Shown here one piece after another: positions 17,854 through 26,678 of a stretch of DNA of 64,000 bases (position 1 is the first letter of the stretch; the number at the start of each line of letters is the position of its first letter). Both the position numbers and the translations under genes were made by a program. Source of the DNA: DATAGF01 sp963819845 (GTDB lineage Bacteria; Actinomycetota; Thermoleophilia; Miltoncostaeales; Miltoncostaeaceae); NCBI GenBank assembly GCA_963819845.1, contig CAWFXQ010000013.1, positions 372,001-436,000 of the forward strand. The letters are read 5' to 3'. A model generated the notes under the pieces. That model was not told where the DNA came from and did not search any database. It was given only the letters and a program-made list of their open reading frames with translations.

Positions 17854-18750
17854 TCAGGGCGCCATGGCCGCGGCGATCCTCGCGGCCAGGGCCGCGTTGC
17901 GCACGGCGAGGTCGGCGTTGACCCTCACGCTCTCGCCCCCGGTGGCCGCGTGGAACCGTCCGAGGACATAGGGCGTCGCATCCTTCCCCCCGACGGCGGC
18001 CTCGCCCGCCGCCCGCAGCGCGTCGTCGAGGGCGCGCGCGTGCAGCCCGGGGTCCATCTGGAGGCCCTCGGGCAGCGGGTTGGCCACCACCAGCGCCTGG
18101 GGCAGGCCGAGGTCGCGGCGGGCGCGCTGGATGGCCGCGACCTCCTCCGGCGAGTCGGCGCGCCAGGGGACCGGGTGGCCCGCGTCGGTCAGGTAGAACC
18201 CGGCCATTCGGTCGGTGCCGTAGCCCACCACGGGGACCGACAGGGTCTCCAGCCGCTCCAGGGTCGCGCCGACGTCGAGGATCGACTTCACGCCCGCGCA
18301 GACCACCACCACCGGCGCGGCGGCGAGCGCCGCGAGGTCGGCCGACTCGTCGAAGGTCCGGGCGGCCTCCCGGTGGACGCCGCCCAGCCCCCCGGTCGCG
18401 AAGGCGGCGATGCCCGCGCGGGCCGCGAGGTAGGCGGTGGCGGCGACGGTGGTGGCGCCGGGCCCCCCGCCCGCCACGCCGGGCCCGAGGTCCCGCAGGC
18501 TCAGCTTGGCGACGTCGTCCGCCGCGGCGAGGGCCTCGAGATCTGCGGGCTCGAGGCCGACGCGCACCTGCCCGCCGGCGACGGCGATCGTCGCGGGGAC
18601 CGCGCCCGCCGACCGCACGGCATCCTCCATCTCGCGCGCGACGCGCAGGTTGTCGGGCCGCGGCAGCCCGTGGGCGATGATCGTCAACTCCAGCGCGACC
18701 ACCGGCCTCCCCCCGGCCAGGGCCGCGGCCACCTCCTCGGCGACCCGCAT
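17854..18750 (-). CDS. psuG: Pseudouridine-5'-phosphate glycosidase
   Basis: Splits pseudouridine 5'-phosphate to uracil and ribose-5-phosphate, breaking a C-C glycosidic bond; 298 residues, the usual length. Conserved segments include LELTIIAHGLPRPDN at ~20-34, the active-site Lys in VAKLSLRDL, FATGGLGGVHR, VCAGVKSILDVGATLE (second conserved Lys) and VVANPLPE. ATG 18750 shares a base with the stop of the upstream ALDH-like gene (TGATG). With psuK it lets the cell recover uracil and ribose from pseudouridine released by RNA turnover. The identification is firm. Confidence 0.93.
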   Translation of the reverse strand: MRVAEEVAAALAGGRPVVALELTIIAHGLPRPDNLRVAREMEDAVRSAGAVPATIAVAGGQVRVGLEPADLEALAAADDVAKLSLRDLGPGVAGGGPGATTVAATAYLAARAGIAAFATGGLGGVHREAARTFDESADLAALAAAPVVVVCAGVKSILDVGATLERLETLSVPVVGYGTDRMAGFYLTDAGHPVPWRADSPEEVAAIQRARRDLGLPQALVVANPLPEGLQMDPGLHARALDDALRAAGEAAVGGKDATPYVLGRFHAATGGESVRVNADLAVRNAALAARIAAAMAP

Positions 18751-19592
18751 CAGATGCGGGCCGGGTGCCAGACCGTCTTGATCTCGCAGAAGGCCATGGC
18801 CGTCGCCAGGCTCTCCTCCCCGCCCGTGCGGGGCGTGCGCTTCAGGTTCTCGGCGGCGCGCGCCTCCAGGTCGGCCGCCATGCCGCCGGGGGCGCCGGTC
18901 AGGTCGATCGCGTCAACGTCCTCGTGGTCGGCCATCCAGGGCAGGAGCTGGGCACCGTCGCCGGTCAGCAGGTTCACCACCCCTCCCGGCACGTCGGAGG
19001 TGGCGACCACCTCGCCGAGGGTGCTGGTGACCAGGGCCGCGGCCCCGCCGGAGAGGGCGACGACGGCGTTGCCGGCCATGATGGCCGGGCACACGAGCCC
19101 CAGCACCCCGCGCACGCCCGCGTCGCCCGGGCACGCCAGGGCGCAGACCCCGAGGGGGACGGTCTCGGAGAGGTTGAGGAAGGGGCCGGCAACCGGGTTC
19201 ACGCCGCCGGCGAGCTGGTCGAGCTTGTCGGCGAAGCCGGCCCAGTAGACGGCGGCGTCAACGGCGGCCTCGACGTCGGCGCGCGCCGCGGCGGGGTCGG
19301 TCCCCACCGCCTCCAGCTCGGCCGCGAGCTGATCGGCGCGGCCCTCCAGCACCTCGGCGATGCGGTAGACGACCTGGCCCCGGTTGTACGCGGTTCGCCC
19401 GGCCCAGGCCCCCTGCGCGCCGCGCGCGGCCCGCACCGCGTCGCGCACGTCCTTCCGCGACGCGCGCGCGACGTGGGCGAGCACGGTCCCGTCGGGCGCC
19501 GTCACGGCCAGGGTGCGCCCCGACTCGGAGCGCGGGAAGGCGCCGCCGATGAAGAGCTTGTAGGTCTTGTGGACCGCCAGCCGGTCGCTCAT
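18750..19592 (-). CDS. Aldehyde dehydrogenase-like protein without catalytic domain (ALDH16-type second half)
   Basis: 280 residues matching only the NAD-binding-like N-terminal part of the ALDH fold: YKLFIGGAFPRSESGRTLAV at the start, then VPLGVCALACPGDAGVRG where true ALDHs have the nucleotide-binding IPWNFP region, and DVPGGVVNLLTGD. The catalytic Cys and Glu regions are absent, and the chain ends where a catalytic domain would begin. It overlaps the complete ALDH gene upstream by ATGA. A catalytic ALDH followed by a non-catalytic ALDH module is the layout of the two-domain ALDH16 proteins, here split into two genes. A structural or dimer-completing role for its partner is inferred. Confidence 0.78.
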   Translation of the reverse strand: MSDRLAVHKTYKLFIGGAFPRSESGRTLAVTAPDGTVLAHVARASRKDVRDAVRAARGAQGAWAGRTAYNRGQVVYRIAEVLEGRADQLAAELEAVGTDPAAARADVEAAVDAAVYWAGFADKLDQLAGGVNPVAGPFLNLSETVPLGVCALACPGDAGVRGVLGLVCPAIMAGNAVVALSGGAAALVTSTLGEVVATSDVPGGVVNLLTGDGAQLLPWMADHEDVDAIDLTGAPGGMAADLEARAAENLKRTPRTGGEESLATAMAFCEIKTVWHPARI

Positions 19593-21085
19593 GCGCCCGC
19601 CGGCCGGAGGTCGAGGTACTCCACGAGGCCCTGCCGGCCGCCCTCGCGCCCGAAGCCCGACTCGCGCACCCCGCCGAAGGGGCTCGCGGGGTCGAAGCGG
19701 TTGAAGCAGTTGGCCCACACCACGCCGGCGGCCAGGCGCTGGGACACCCAGAGGATGCGCGACCCCTTCTCGGTCCAGACCCCCGCCGAGAGCCCGTACC
19801 GGGTGGCGTTGGCCTTGGCCACGGCCTCGGCCTCGGTGCGGAAGGTCTGGACCGTCAGCACCGGCCCGAAGACCTCTTCGCGGGCGATCGCCTCCGACCC
19901 GCCGACCCCGCTGACGATCGTGGGCGGGAAGAAGAAGCCGCGCTCCGGGAGCGGCCGGTGCGACTGCTCGACCCGGCAGCCGGCCGCCGCCGCGCCCTCG
20001 ACGTACCCCCGGATGCGCTCCAGCTGGGCCGAGGAGTTGATCGCGCCGACGTCGGTGTTCTTGTCGAGCGGTTCGCCCACCCGCAGCAGCTCCACCCGCC
20101 GGCGCAGCCGTCCGAGCAGGTCGTCGGCGACCCCCTCCTGCACCAGCAGGCGCGAGCCGGCGCAGCAGACGTGGCCCTGGTTGAAGAAGATCCCGTCCAC
20201 GATCCCCTCGACGGCCTGGTCGAGCGCGGCGTCGTCGAACACCAGGTGGGCCCCCTTGCCGCCGAGCTCCAGCGTCAGGCGCGTGCCGGTGCCCGCGAGC
20301 GCCCTGCGGATCGCCTTGCCCACGCCGGTCGAGCCGGTGAACGCGACCTTGTCGACGCCGGGGTGCGCGGCCAGCGCGGCCCCGGTGGCGCCCGCGCCCG
20401 TGACGACGTTGACCACCCCGGGCGGGAACCCGGCCTCGTCGATCAGCTCGGCGAGCAGCAGGGCGGTCAGCGGCGTCGTCTCGGCCGGCTTCAGCACCAC
20501 GGTGTTGCCGCAGGCGAGCGCCGGCGCGATCTTCCACGCGGCCATCAACAGGGGGAAGTTCCACGGGATGATCTGCCCCACCACGCCCAGCGGCCGCGCG
20601 GACGCTCCCGGGACCGCGTACTCCAGCTTGTCGGCCCAGCCCGCGTGGTAGAAGAGGTGCGCCGCCACCAGCGGCACGTCGATGTCGCGCGACTCGCGGA
20701 TGGGCTTGCCGCCGTCGATCGACTCGAGCACGGCCAGCTCGCGCGAGCGGTCCTGCACCAGGCGGGCGAGCCGGAACAGGTACTTCGCCCGCGCCCGGCC
20801 CGGCAGGTCGCGCCAGCCGCCCTCGAACGCCCGCCGGGCGGCCGCGACGGCGTCGTCAACGTCCCCGGGGCCCGCCTCGGCGACCGACGCCAGCGGGTCG
20901 CCGGTCGCGGGCTCGATCGTCACGAGCTCGCCGCCGTCGCGCGGCTCGCGCTCGCGGCCGTCGATCACCAGCCCGTAGCGCGGCCGGATGGTGACGATGT
21001 CGCGGCCCTCGAGCGAGGGCACGTACTCGGAGAAGGCCTTGGCCAGCTCGCCGGTGGCGTCGCCGGTGTCGCGGGTGGTCGTCAT
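19589..21085 (-). CDS. NAD-dependent aldehyde dehydrogenase
   Basis: Complete ALDH of 498 residues. The cofactor region is GQIIPWNFPLLMAAWKIAPALACGNTVVLKP, followed by the GSTGVGKAI Rossmann loop, the general base Glu in LELGGKG and the catalytic Cys in FNQGHVCCAGSRLLV. Position between deoC and the ALDH-like gene suggests it oxidises acetaldehyde, made by deoxyribose-5-phosphate aldolase, to acetate. The N-terminal 30 residues before the ALDH domain resemble the ALDH16 amino end. ATG 21085 shares a base with the deoC stop (TGATG), and the end overlaps the partner gene by ATGA. Substrate is inferred from context only. Confidence 0.9.
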   Translation of the reverse strand: MTTTRDTGDATGELAKAFSEYVPSLEGRDIVTIRPRYGLVIDGREREPRDGGELVTIEPATGDPLASVAEAGPGDVDDAVAAARRAFEGGWRDLPGRARAKYLFRLARLVQDRSRELAVLESIDGGKPIRESRDIDVPLVAAHLFYHAGWADKLEYAVPGASARPLGVVGQIIPWNFPLLMAAWKIAPALACGNTVVLKPAETTPLTALLLAELIDEAGFPPGVVNVVTGAGATGAALAAHPGVDKVAFTGSTGVGKAIRRALAGTGTRLTLELGGKGAHLVFDDAALDQAVEGIVDGIFFNQGHVCCAGSRLLVQEGVADDLLGRLRRRVELLRVGEPLDKNTDVGAINSSAQLERIRGYVEGAAAAGCRVEQSHRPLPERGFFFPPTIVSGVGGSEAIAREEVFGPVLTVQTFRTEAEAVAKANATRYGLSAGVWTEKGSRILWVSQRLAAGVVWANCFNRFDPASPFGGVRESGFGREGGRQGLVEYLDLRPAGA

Positions 21086-21970
21086 CAGTCCACCGGGAGG
21101 TCGTCGGTGCGGCCGTAGCGGCCGGTGCGGGCGAACCGCCGCTGCAGGACGATGTCGTTGAGCAGGGTCGAGGCGCCCAGGCGGAAGCGGTCGGGGGTGA
21201 GCCAGCCGGTCCCCAGGGTCTCGGCGACGATCGCGAGATACCCCAGCGCCTGCTTGGAGGTGCGGATGCCGCCCGCAAGCTTCAGGCCCACCTCGCGCCC
21301 CGTGGCGTCGGCGAACTCGCGGATGGCCTCGGCCATGCAGAGCGCGACCGCCGGCGTGGCGGACGCCGGCAGCTTGCCCGTGGAGGTCTTGATCACGTCG
21401 CTGCCGGCCTCCATCGCCACCATCGAGGCCAGGCGCACGGTCTCGTAGGAGCCCGAGCTCCCCCGTCTCGAGGATCGTCTTGAGGTGGACGTCGCCGCAG
21501 GCCTCCTTGGCCGCCGCCACCTCGTCGTGCGCGACGTCGAGCCTCCCCGCCAGCAGCGCGCCGCGGTTGAGCACGATGTTGACCTCGTCGGCGCCGTCCT
21601 CGACCGCCGCGCGGATCTCGTCGAGGCGCTCGGGCAGCGGGCTCTGCCCCGAGGGGAAGGCGCCCGCCACCGACGCGACCTTCACGGGCGTCCCGTCCAG
21701 CGCGTCGCGCGCGACGGCCACCAGCGAGCCGTAGACGCAGACGGCGGCGACCGGGGCCAGGGCCGGGTCGTCGGGGTCGGGCCGGAGCGCCCGGGCGCAC
21801 AGGGCCCGCACCTTGCCGGGGGTGTCGGCCCCCTCCAGCGTCGTCAGGTCGATGCAGCGCACGGCCAGCTCCAGGCCGGCGCGCTTGCTCTCGCGCTTCA
21901 CCGAGCGCGCCGCCAGCCGCCCGGCGCGGGCCTCCAGGGCGTAGCCGTTGACGTGCTGGGCCGTGATCAT
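21085..21970 (-). CDS. deoC: Deoxyribose-phosphate aldolase (single-base frameshift)
   Basis: Class I aldolase splitting 2-deoxyribose-5-phosphate into glyceraldehyde-3-phosphate and acetaldehyde. The N-terminal part from ATG 21970 contains LAVRCIDLTTLEGADTPGKV, VASVAGAFPSGQ and DEVNIVLNRGALL up to LKTILETGELG; it then continues one base off as SYETVRLASMVAMEAGSDVIKTSTGK, whose first Lys forms the Schiff base. The minus strand has CTCGGGCTCC where CTCGGCTCC keeps the frame, an extra base in the run at 21452-21454. Length is 3n+1. The corrected protein (~294 residues) is complete. It provides acetaldehyde for the ALDH pair downstream. Confidence 0.9.
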
Positions 21971-22002
21971 GGTGATGATCTTGGCACGCCCGGAGGCGGG
22001 CG

Positions 22003-23658
22003 TCAGGCGGCCACCAGACCGGAGAGGGCCGCGCGGACCTCCGCCAGCCGCGCCCGCGCCCGCGCCCGGGCGCCGGCGAGGTCTCCGGCGCGGACCTGCT
22101 CGACGGCCTCGCAGTAGCACTTGAGCTTGGGCTCGGTGCCGCTGGGCCGCACGACGACGCGGGAGCCGCCCTCCAGCTCGAGGCGCAGCACGTCGGGCGC
22201 CAGGGCCTCCGCCCCCCTCACCCGCTCGGGCCCGAGCGTCGCCGGGGGAGCGTCGGCCAGGCGCCCCACGAGGGCCGCGCGGCGGGCCGCCCCGCCGGGA
22301 GCCTCGTCGCGCAGGGAGAAGTTGTCGGTGACGTGCGCGCCGTGCCGGAGGTGGAGGGCGTCGAGGGCGTCGAGCAGCGTGTGTCCGCGGGCCGCGAGGG
22401 CCGCGGCCATCGAGGCGGCGGCCAGCGCGGCGGTGAGGCCGTCCTTGTCGCGCACGTCGGCGCCGATGGCGTACCCCAGGGCCTCCTCGTAGGCCAGCAC
22501 CTGGGTCAGCTCGGGGTGGTCCATGGCCGGCCGGGAGAGCCACTTGAAGCCGGTCAGGGTCTCCGCGTGGGCGGCCCCGCGGTCCGCGGCGACCTTGGCG
22601 AGCAGGGACGAGGACACCACGCTCGAGACCACCAAGCGCCCGGGGCCCGACGTCACCTCGGCCAGCAGCCAGTCCCCCAGCAGCGCCCCGACCTCGTCGC
22701 CGGTCAGCTGGCGCGGCGCGCCGCCGGGGCCGGCGACCAGCACCGCGGCGCGGTCGGCGTCGGGGTCGAGCGCCAGGCCGAGTGCCGCCCCGGAGGCGCG
22801 CATGCGGGCGGCCAGCAGGTCCGTGGCGCCCGGCTCCTCGGGGTTGGGGAAGGAGATCGTGGGGAAGTCCGGGTCGGGATCCTCCTGCTCGGCGACCGGG
22901 TGCACGTCGGCGTGGCCGGCCGCCGCGAGCAGGTCGGCCAGCGGCGCGCCGCCCACCCCGTGCATGGCGGTGGTGGCGAGGCGCACGGGCCACGCCGGCG
23001 CGGGCACCCGCGACAGCGCCGCCGCCCGGTAGGCCGCGATGGCCGCCGGCTCGAGGGGGGCCACCGCCGCGGGCGCCGCTCCCGGCGGCATCGGGTCGCC
23101 GCCGGCCGCGACCTCCTCGATGGCCGCCGCGACCAGGCCGTTGACCGGGGGGACGATCTGGGCGCCGTCGGCGCCGTACAGCTTCAGGCCGTTGTCGTGG
23201 GGCGGGTTGTGGCTGGCGGTCACGACCAGTCCGGCCGCGGCGCCCGTCTCGCGGATGGCGAACACGGCCACCGGCGTCGGTGCGGGGCCGCCCATCAGCC
23301 GCACCCGGATGCCGTGGGACGCGATCACCTCGGCGCAGTCCTCCGCGAACGCCCGGGAGCGGTGGCGGGCGTCGTGCCCCACCACGACCCCGCGGTCCGC
23401 CGCCCCCGCGACGTCGCGCGCGAGGTGGCGCGCGATCCCGGCGGCCGACTGGCGCACCACGAGGCGGTTCATGCGCGCCGGCCCGGCCCCCATCCGCCCC
23501 CTCAGCCCGGCCGTGCCGAACTCCAGGCGCCCGGCGAAGCGCTCCGCCAGCGCGGCCTCGTCGCCCGAGGCCAGCAGCGCCTCGATCTCCGCCCGCGTCT
23601 CGGGGTCGGGATCGCGGCCGATCCAGGCGCGGGCCCGCTCGCGCAGCCCCGGCGTCAC
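22003..23658 (-). CDS. pmmB: Alpha-D-phosphohexomutase family enzyme, probable phosphopentomutase
   Basis: Phosphosugar mutase of 551 residues. The phosphoserine loop is TASHNPPHDNGLKLYG, the metal-binding loop is DPDADRAAV, the sugar-binding loop around YEEALGYAIG, and the phosphate-binding VRPSGTEPKLK is near the C-terminus. The family includes phosphoglucomutases and phosphomannomutases, but this long type lies beside purine nucleoside phosphorylase in actinobacteria (the mycobacterial deoD-pmmB pair is a known example). In this operon it most likely interconverts (deoxy)ribose-1-P and -5-P. It overlaps the phosphorylase gene by GTGA. The specificity is inferred from context. Confidence 0.87.
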   Translation of the reverse strand: MTPGLRERARAWIGRDPDPETRAEIEALLASGDEAALAERFAGRLEFGTAGLRGRMGAGPARMNRLVVRQSAAGIARHLARDVAGAADRGVVVGHDARHRSRAFAEDCAEVIASHGIRVRLMGGPAPTPVAVFAIRETGAAAGLVVTASHNPPHDNGLKLYGADGAQIVPPVNGLVAAAIEEVAAGGDPMPPGAAPAAVAPLEPAAIAAYRAAALSRVPAPAWPVRLATTAMHGVGGAPLADLLAAAGHADVHPVAEQEDPDPDFPTISFPNPEEPGATDLLAARMRASGAALGLALDPDADRAAVLVAGPGGAPRQLTGDEVGALLGDWLLAEVTSGPGRLVVSSVVSSSLLAKVAADRGAAHAETLTGFKWLSRPAMDHPELTQVLAYEEALGYAIGADVRDKDGLTAALAAASMAAALAARGHTLLDALDALHLRHGAHVTDNFSLRDEAPGGAARRAALVGRLADAPPATLGPERVRGAEALAPDVLRLELEGGSRVVVRPSGTEPKLKCYCEAVEQVRAGDLAGARARARARLAEVRAALSGLVAA

Positions 23659-24470
23659 GCGGCGGCGATCACCGCGCGCAGCAGGACGGCGAGTCGCTCG
23701 ACCGAGGCCTGCCCCGTCGCGAGAACCTCGCGGTGGTCGAGGGCCTCGTCGGCCATGCCGGCGGCCAGGTTCGTGACCAGCGAGACGCCGAAGACCTCGG
23801 CGCCCAGGTGGCGTGCCGCGATCGCCTCCAGCACGGTGGACATCCCGACCAGCTCGGCGCCGAGGGCCCGCAGCATGAGGATCTCCGCCGGCGTCTCGTA
23901 GCTGCCCCCCAGGAGCCCGGCGTAGACCCCCTCGGCAACGCCGGGGACGGCCGCGGCCGCGGCCGCGCGCAGCCGGGCGCTGTAGAGGTCGCCCAGGTCG
24001 CAGAAGCGGGCCGGGACGCCCTGGGGCGGGTCCGGGCCGGTCATGGGGTTCGCCCCCGTGAGGTTGAGGTGGTCGCGGATCACGACCGGCGTGCCCGGCC
24101 CGTTGGCGGCGACCAGCGAGCCGGCCGCGTTGGTGAGCAGCACGACCCCGCACCCGGCCATGACGGCGGCGCGGACCCCGTGGACGACCGTCGCGACGCC
24201 GTGGTCCTCGTAGAGGTGGGCGCGGCCCGCGAGCACCAGCACGGGCGCGCCGCCCGCGTCGACCGAGAGGGCCGTCCCGGCGTGGCCCTGCACCGACGGC
24301 GCCGGGAAGCCCGGCAGCTCCGGCATCGGCACCGACGCCCGCTCCTCGCCCAGCATCCCGGCCACCCCGGCCCAGCCGGAGCCCAGGACCAGCGCCGCGC
24401 GGTGGTCGCCCAGGCGCTCGCGGACGGCCTCCGCGGCGGCCCGGGCGTCGGCGTAGGGGTCTGCCGGCAC
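23655..24470 (-). CDS. punA: Purine nucleoside phosphorylase (trimeric class)
   Basis: Phosphorolyses inosine, guanosine and their deoxy forms to base and (deoxy)ribose-1-phosphate; 271 residues, the size of the trimeric class. The phosphate-binding Ser is in LVLGSGWAG, GRAHLYEDH holds the conserved His, LLTNAAGSL and the PAEILMLRALGAELVGMSTVLEAIAARH block form the base pocket, and VSLVTNLAAG is the late conserved segment. It starts with GTG at 24470, is the first gene of the operon running to the LOG gene, and supplies hypoxanthine and guanine to the purine-degrading genes at the left of the island. Confidence 0.93.
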   Translation of the reverse strand: MPADPYADARAAAEAVRERLGDHRAALVLGSGWAGVAGMLGEERASVPMPELPGFPAPSVQGHAGTALSVDAGGAPVLVLAGRAHLYEDHGVATVVHGVRAAVMAGCGVVLLTNAAGSLVAANGPGTPVVIRDHLNLTGANPMTGPDPPQGVPARFCDLGDLYSARLRAAAAAAVPGVAEGVYAGLLGGSYETPAEILMLRALGAELVGMSTVLEAIAARHLGAEVFGVSLVTNLAAGMADEALDHREVLATGQASVERLAVLLRAVIAAA

Positions 24471-24501
24471 CCGGGGACTATCGCACCCGCGGCGGCGCCG
24501 A

Positions 24502-25350
24502 TCAGGCCGGCGGCACGAACTTGCTGGCGGTGAGCACGGCGCCCTGGGGGTCGCGGATGACGGTCATCCGCACCCAGGGGGCGTCGGTGGGCGGCATCAG
24601 CACGGTCCCGCCGAGCTCGGCGGCGCGGGCGGCGGTCGCGTCGGCGTCGTCGACCGCGAAGGTCACGCCCCAGCGGGCGGCCCCGTCGCCGTCGCCGGCG
24701 ATCGGCATGAGCCAGGCCACGACGTCCTCGAAGCGCTCGGGGGCGCCCATCTCGCCCATGCGCGCGCGCAGGCCGGGGTCGCGCTCCTCGAGGTGGTCGC
24801 CGTACCCGGGGCGGAGCCACATCATCCCCCCGCCGCCCTCCATCGGGTTCGCCTCCCAGCCGAACAGGGCGCCGTAGAAGGCCCGCGCCCGGTCGGTGTC
24901 GCGGACGTTGAGGTCGCTGAAGTTCCAGGTGCCGGGCTCGTTCACCAGTTCGGCGCCGATCGTTCCCTGGGACTCCCACACGCAGAGGGCCGCGCCCTCG
25001 GGGTCGGCGATGCCCGCCATGCGCCCGGCCCCGGGGATCTCCATCGGCTCGACCAGCAGGGTCCCCCCCGCCTGCCGCGCCCGCGCGGCGGCCGCGGCGG
25101 CGTCGTCGACCGCGACGTAGGTGATCCACGACGGCTCGGCCGGCATGCCGGGCGTCGGCGAGCCGACGGCGGCGACGTCCTTGCCCCGGAGCGTCGCCAC
25201 CAGGTAGCGGCCGGGCGCCCCGGGCGGCATCCGGTCCTGGAACTCCCAGCCGAACAGCCCCCCGTAGAAGGCCGCGGCGGCATCCGGGTCCGGCTGGCCG
25301 GTGTCGACCCAGCACGGCACCCCGGGGGGATAGGCGACTCGCTCGAGCAT
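24502..25350 (-). CDS. VOC-superfamily protein with two glyoxalase-like domains
   Basis: 282 residues made of two vicinal-oxygen-chelate modules: the first starts PCWVDTGQPDPDAAAAFYGGLFGWEF, the second DLNVRDTDRARAFYGALFGWE. Each ends in a VDDA...A..GG beta-alpha-beta unit. The family includes glyoxalase I, fosfomycin/bleomycin resistance proteins and ring-cleavage dioxygenases; tandem forms such as this are often of unknown function. ATG 25350 lies 89 bases from the divergent WYL regulator start, with a palindrome between them, so the regulator probably controls it. No specific substrate can be named. Confidence 0.8.
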   Translation of the reverse strand: MLERVAYPPGVPCWVDTGQPDPDAAAAFYGGLFGWEFQDRMPPGAPGRYLVATLRGKDVAAVGSPTPGMPAEPSWITYVAVDDAAAAAARARQAGGTLLVEPMEIPGAGRMAGIADPEGAALCVWESQGTIGAELVNEPGTWNFSDLNVRDTDRARAFYGALFGWEANPMEGGGGMMWLRPGYGDHLEERDPGLRARMGEMGAPERFEDVVAWLMPIAGDGDGAARWGVTFAVDDADATAARAAELGGTVLMPPTDAPWVRMTVIRDPQGAVLTASKFVPPA

Positions 25351-25399
25351 GTCGGCTCCCGTCCTCGTGTCCTCGACGGATTCCAGGCTAGGCGGTGTT

Positions 25400-25413
25400 C
25401 AGGTCAGAACCTG
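25400..25413. promoter_or_regulatory. Candidate operator between VOC gene and WYL regulator
   Basis: CAGGT-CAGA-ACCTG, a perfect 5+4+5 inverted repeat centred between the two divergent starts, 50 bases from the VOC start and 27 from the regulator start. YafY-type regulators commonly bind such dyads beside divergent genes; binding here is inferred. Confidence 0.45.
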
Positions 25414-25439
25414 TCCGCGACGTGCGAGAGGATGACGCC

Positions 25440-26408
25440 GTGACCGACACCGCGAGCCGCCTGCTGGCCCTCCTCTCGCTCCTCCAGGCGCGGCGTGACT
25501 GGCCGGGCTCCGAGCTCGCCGGGCGCCTGGAGGTGTCGGCCCGAACCATCCGGCGCGACGTCGAGCGGCTCCGGGCGCTCGGGTACCCGGTCGAGTCGGT
25601 CACGGGTCCGGCGGGCGGCTACCGCCTGCGCGCGGGGACGGCCATGCCGCCCCTGCTGCTCGACGACGACGAGGCCATCGCGATCGCCGTCGGGCTCCGG
25701 ACCGCCGCCCGCGCGTCGGTGACCGGCATCGAGGAGACCTCCCTCCGGGCGCTGGTCAAGCTGGAGCAGGTGCTGCCCGCGCACCTGCGCCGCCGCGTCC
25801 AGGCGCTGAGCTCGGCGACCGTGACGCTCGCCCCCAGCGGAGAGACGGTTGACCCCCAGGCGCTCACGATCATCGCCGCCGCCTGCCGCGACTCGGAGCG
25901 CCTCCGCTTCATCTACCGCGGCCGCGACGGCGTCGCCGGGCGCCGCGAGGCCGAGCCGCACGCGCTCGTCAACCAGGGGCGCCGCTGGTACCTCGCCGCG
26001 TGGGACGTCCGGCGGGCGGCCTGGCGGACCTTCCGGGTTGACCGCCTCGGCGCCCCGGCTCCGACGGGGGTCCGCTTCACGCCCCGCGACCTGCCGGCGG
26101 CGGACGCCGCGGACTACGTCACCCGGAGCCTGTCCGCCGCGCCGAGCCGCTACGAGGCCCACCTGACGCTCCACGCCTCGGCGGAGGAGATCCGGGCGCG
26201 CCCCAGCCCCGTCTGGGGGACCGTGACGCCGATCGACGGCGCGACCTGCGAGTACCGGACCGGCGACGACGACCTCGACTGGCTCGCCATGAGGGTCGTC
26301 ATGATCGGCGTCGATGTGGACGTCCACGAGCCGCCGGAGCTGCGGGAGCGCCTGCGGGCCTGGGCGGCGCGCCTCGAACGGGCGGTGGGCCGGCCGCCGG
26401 GCGGTTGA
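25440..26408 (+). CDS. YafY-type transcriptional regulator (HTH and WYL domains)
   Basis: 322 residues. The N-terminal winged helix is of the HTH_11 type (ASRLLALLSLLQARRDWPG then VSARTIRRDVERLRALGYPVE), followed by the WYL domain with the WYLAAWD motif and FRVDRL, and a short C-terminal extension. WYL domains sense small molecules or nucleic acids. The GTG at 25440 is preferred over an upstream in-frame start at 25395 because it follows a GAGAGGA site and matches the family N-terminus. It diverges from the VOC gene; repression of that gene and of itself via the 25400-25413 palindrome is the likely arrangement. Confidence 0.9.
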   Translation: MTDTASRLLALLSLLQARRDWPGSELAGRLEVSARTIRRDVERLRALGYPVESVTGPAGGYRLRAGTAMPPLLLDDDEAIAIAVGLRTAARASVTGIEETSLRALVKLEQVLPAHLRRRVQALSSATVTLAPSGETVDPQALTIIAAACRDSERLRFIYRGRDGVAGRREAEPHALVNQGRRWYLAAWDVRRAAWRTFRVDRLGAPAPTGVRFTPRDLPAADAADYVTRSLSAAPSRYEAHLTLHASAEEIRARPSPVWGTVTPIDGATCEYRTGDDDLDWLAMRVVMIGVDVDVHEPPELRERLRAWAARLERAVGRPPGG

Positions 26409-26441
26409 GATGCCCGCGCGCCCGGCACATCATTGGGGGCG

Positions 26442-26648
26442 ATGGCCGAAGCGTCCGACAAACCCTGGGAGGCCCGCATCGCGCTGGTGGCGGGCCTGCG
26501 TGACCTGAAGGTGCAGCGGTCCGGCCACTGGGACCCGTCGCTGCCCGACGACGGCACGTACGTCGTGGTGAGCGTCTACACCAACGGCGCCGTCGCCGGG
26601 CCGGGGTTGAGCCGGGAACAGGTCGAAAGGGCCCTGGGGGTCGCCTGA
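26442..26648 (+). CDS. Small hypothetical protein, 68 residues
   Basis: Not recognised. A short soluble protein, charged at the N-terminus (EASDKPWEARIAL), with a compact predicted beta segment GTYVVVSVYTNG in the middle. ATG 26442 is chosen, as the alternative upstream start is a TTG with no better ribosome binding site. It lies between the WYL regulator and the GYD-domain gene, 30 bases ahead of the latter and on the same strand, so the two may be cotranscribed. No motif suggests a function. Confidence 0.55.
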   Translation: MAEASDKPWEARIALVAGLRDLKVQRSGHWDPSLPDDGTYVVVSVYTNGAVAGPGLSREQVERALGVA

Positions 26649-26678
26649 CTCCCCAGGGTCGGCGAAGCGAGGGAGACG

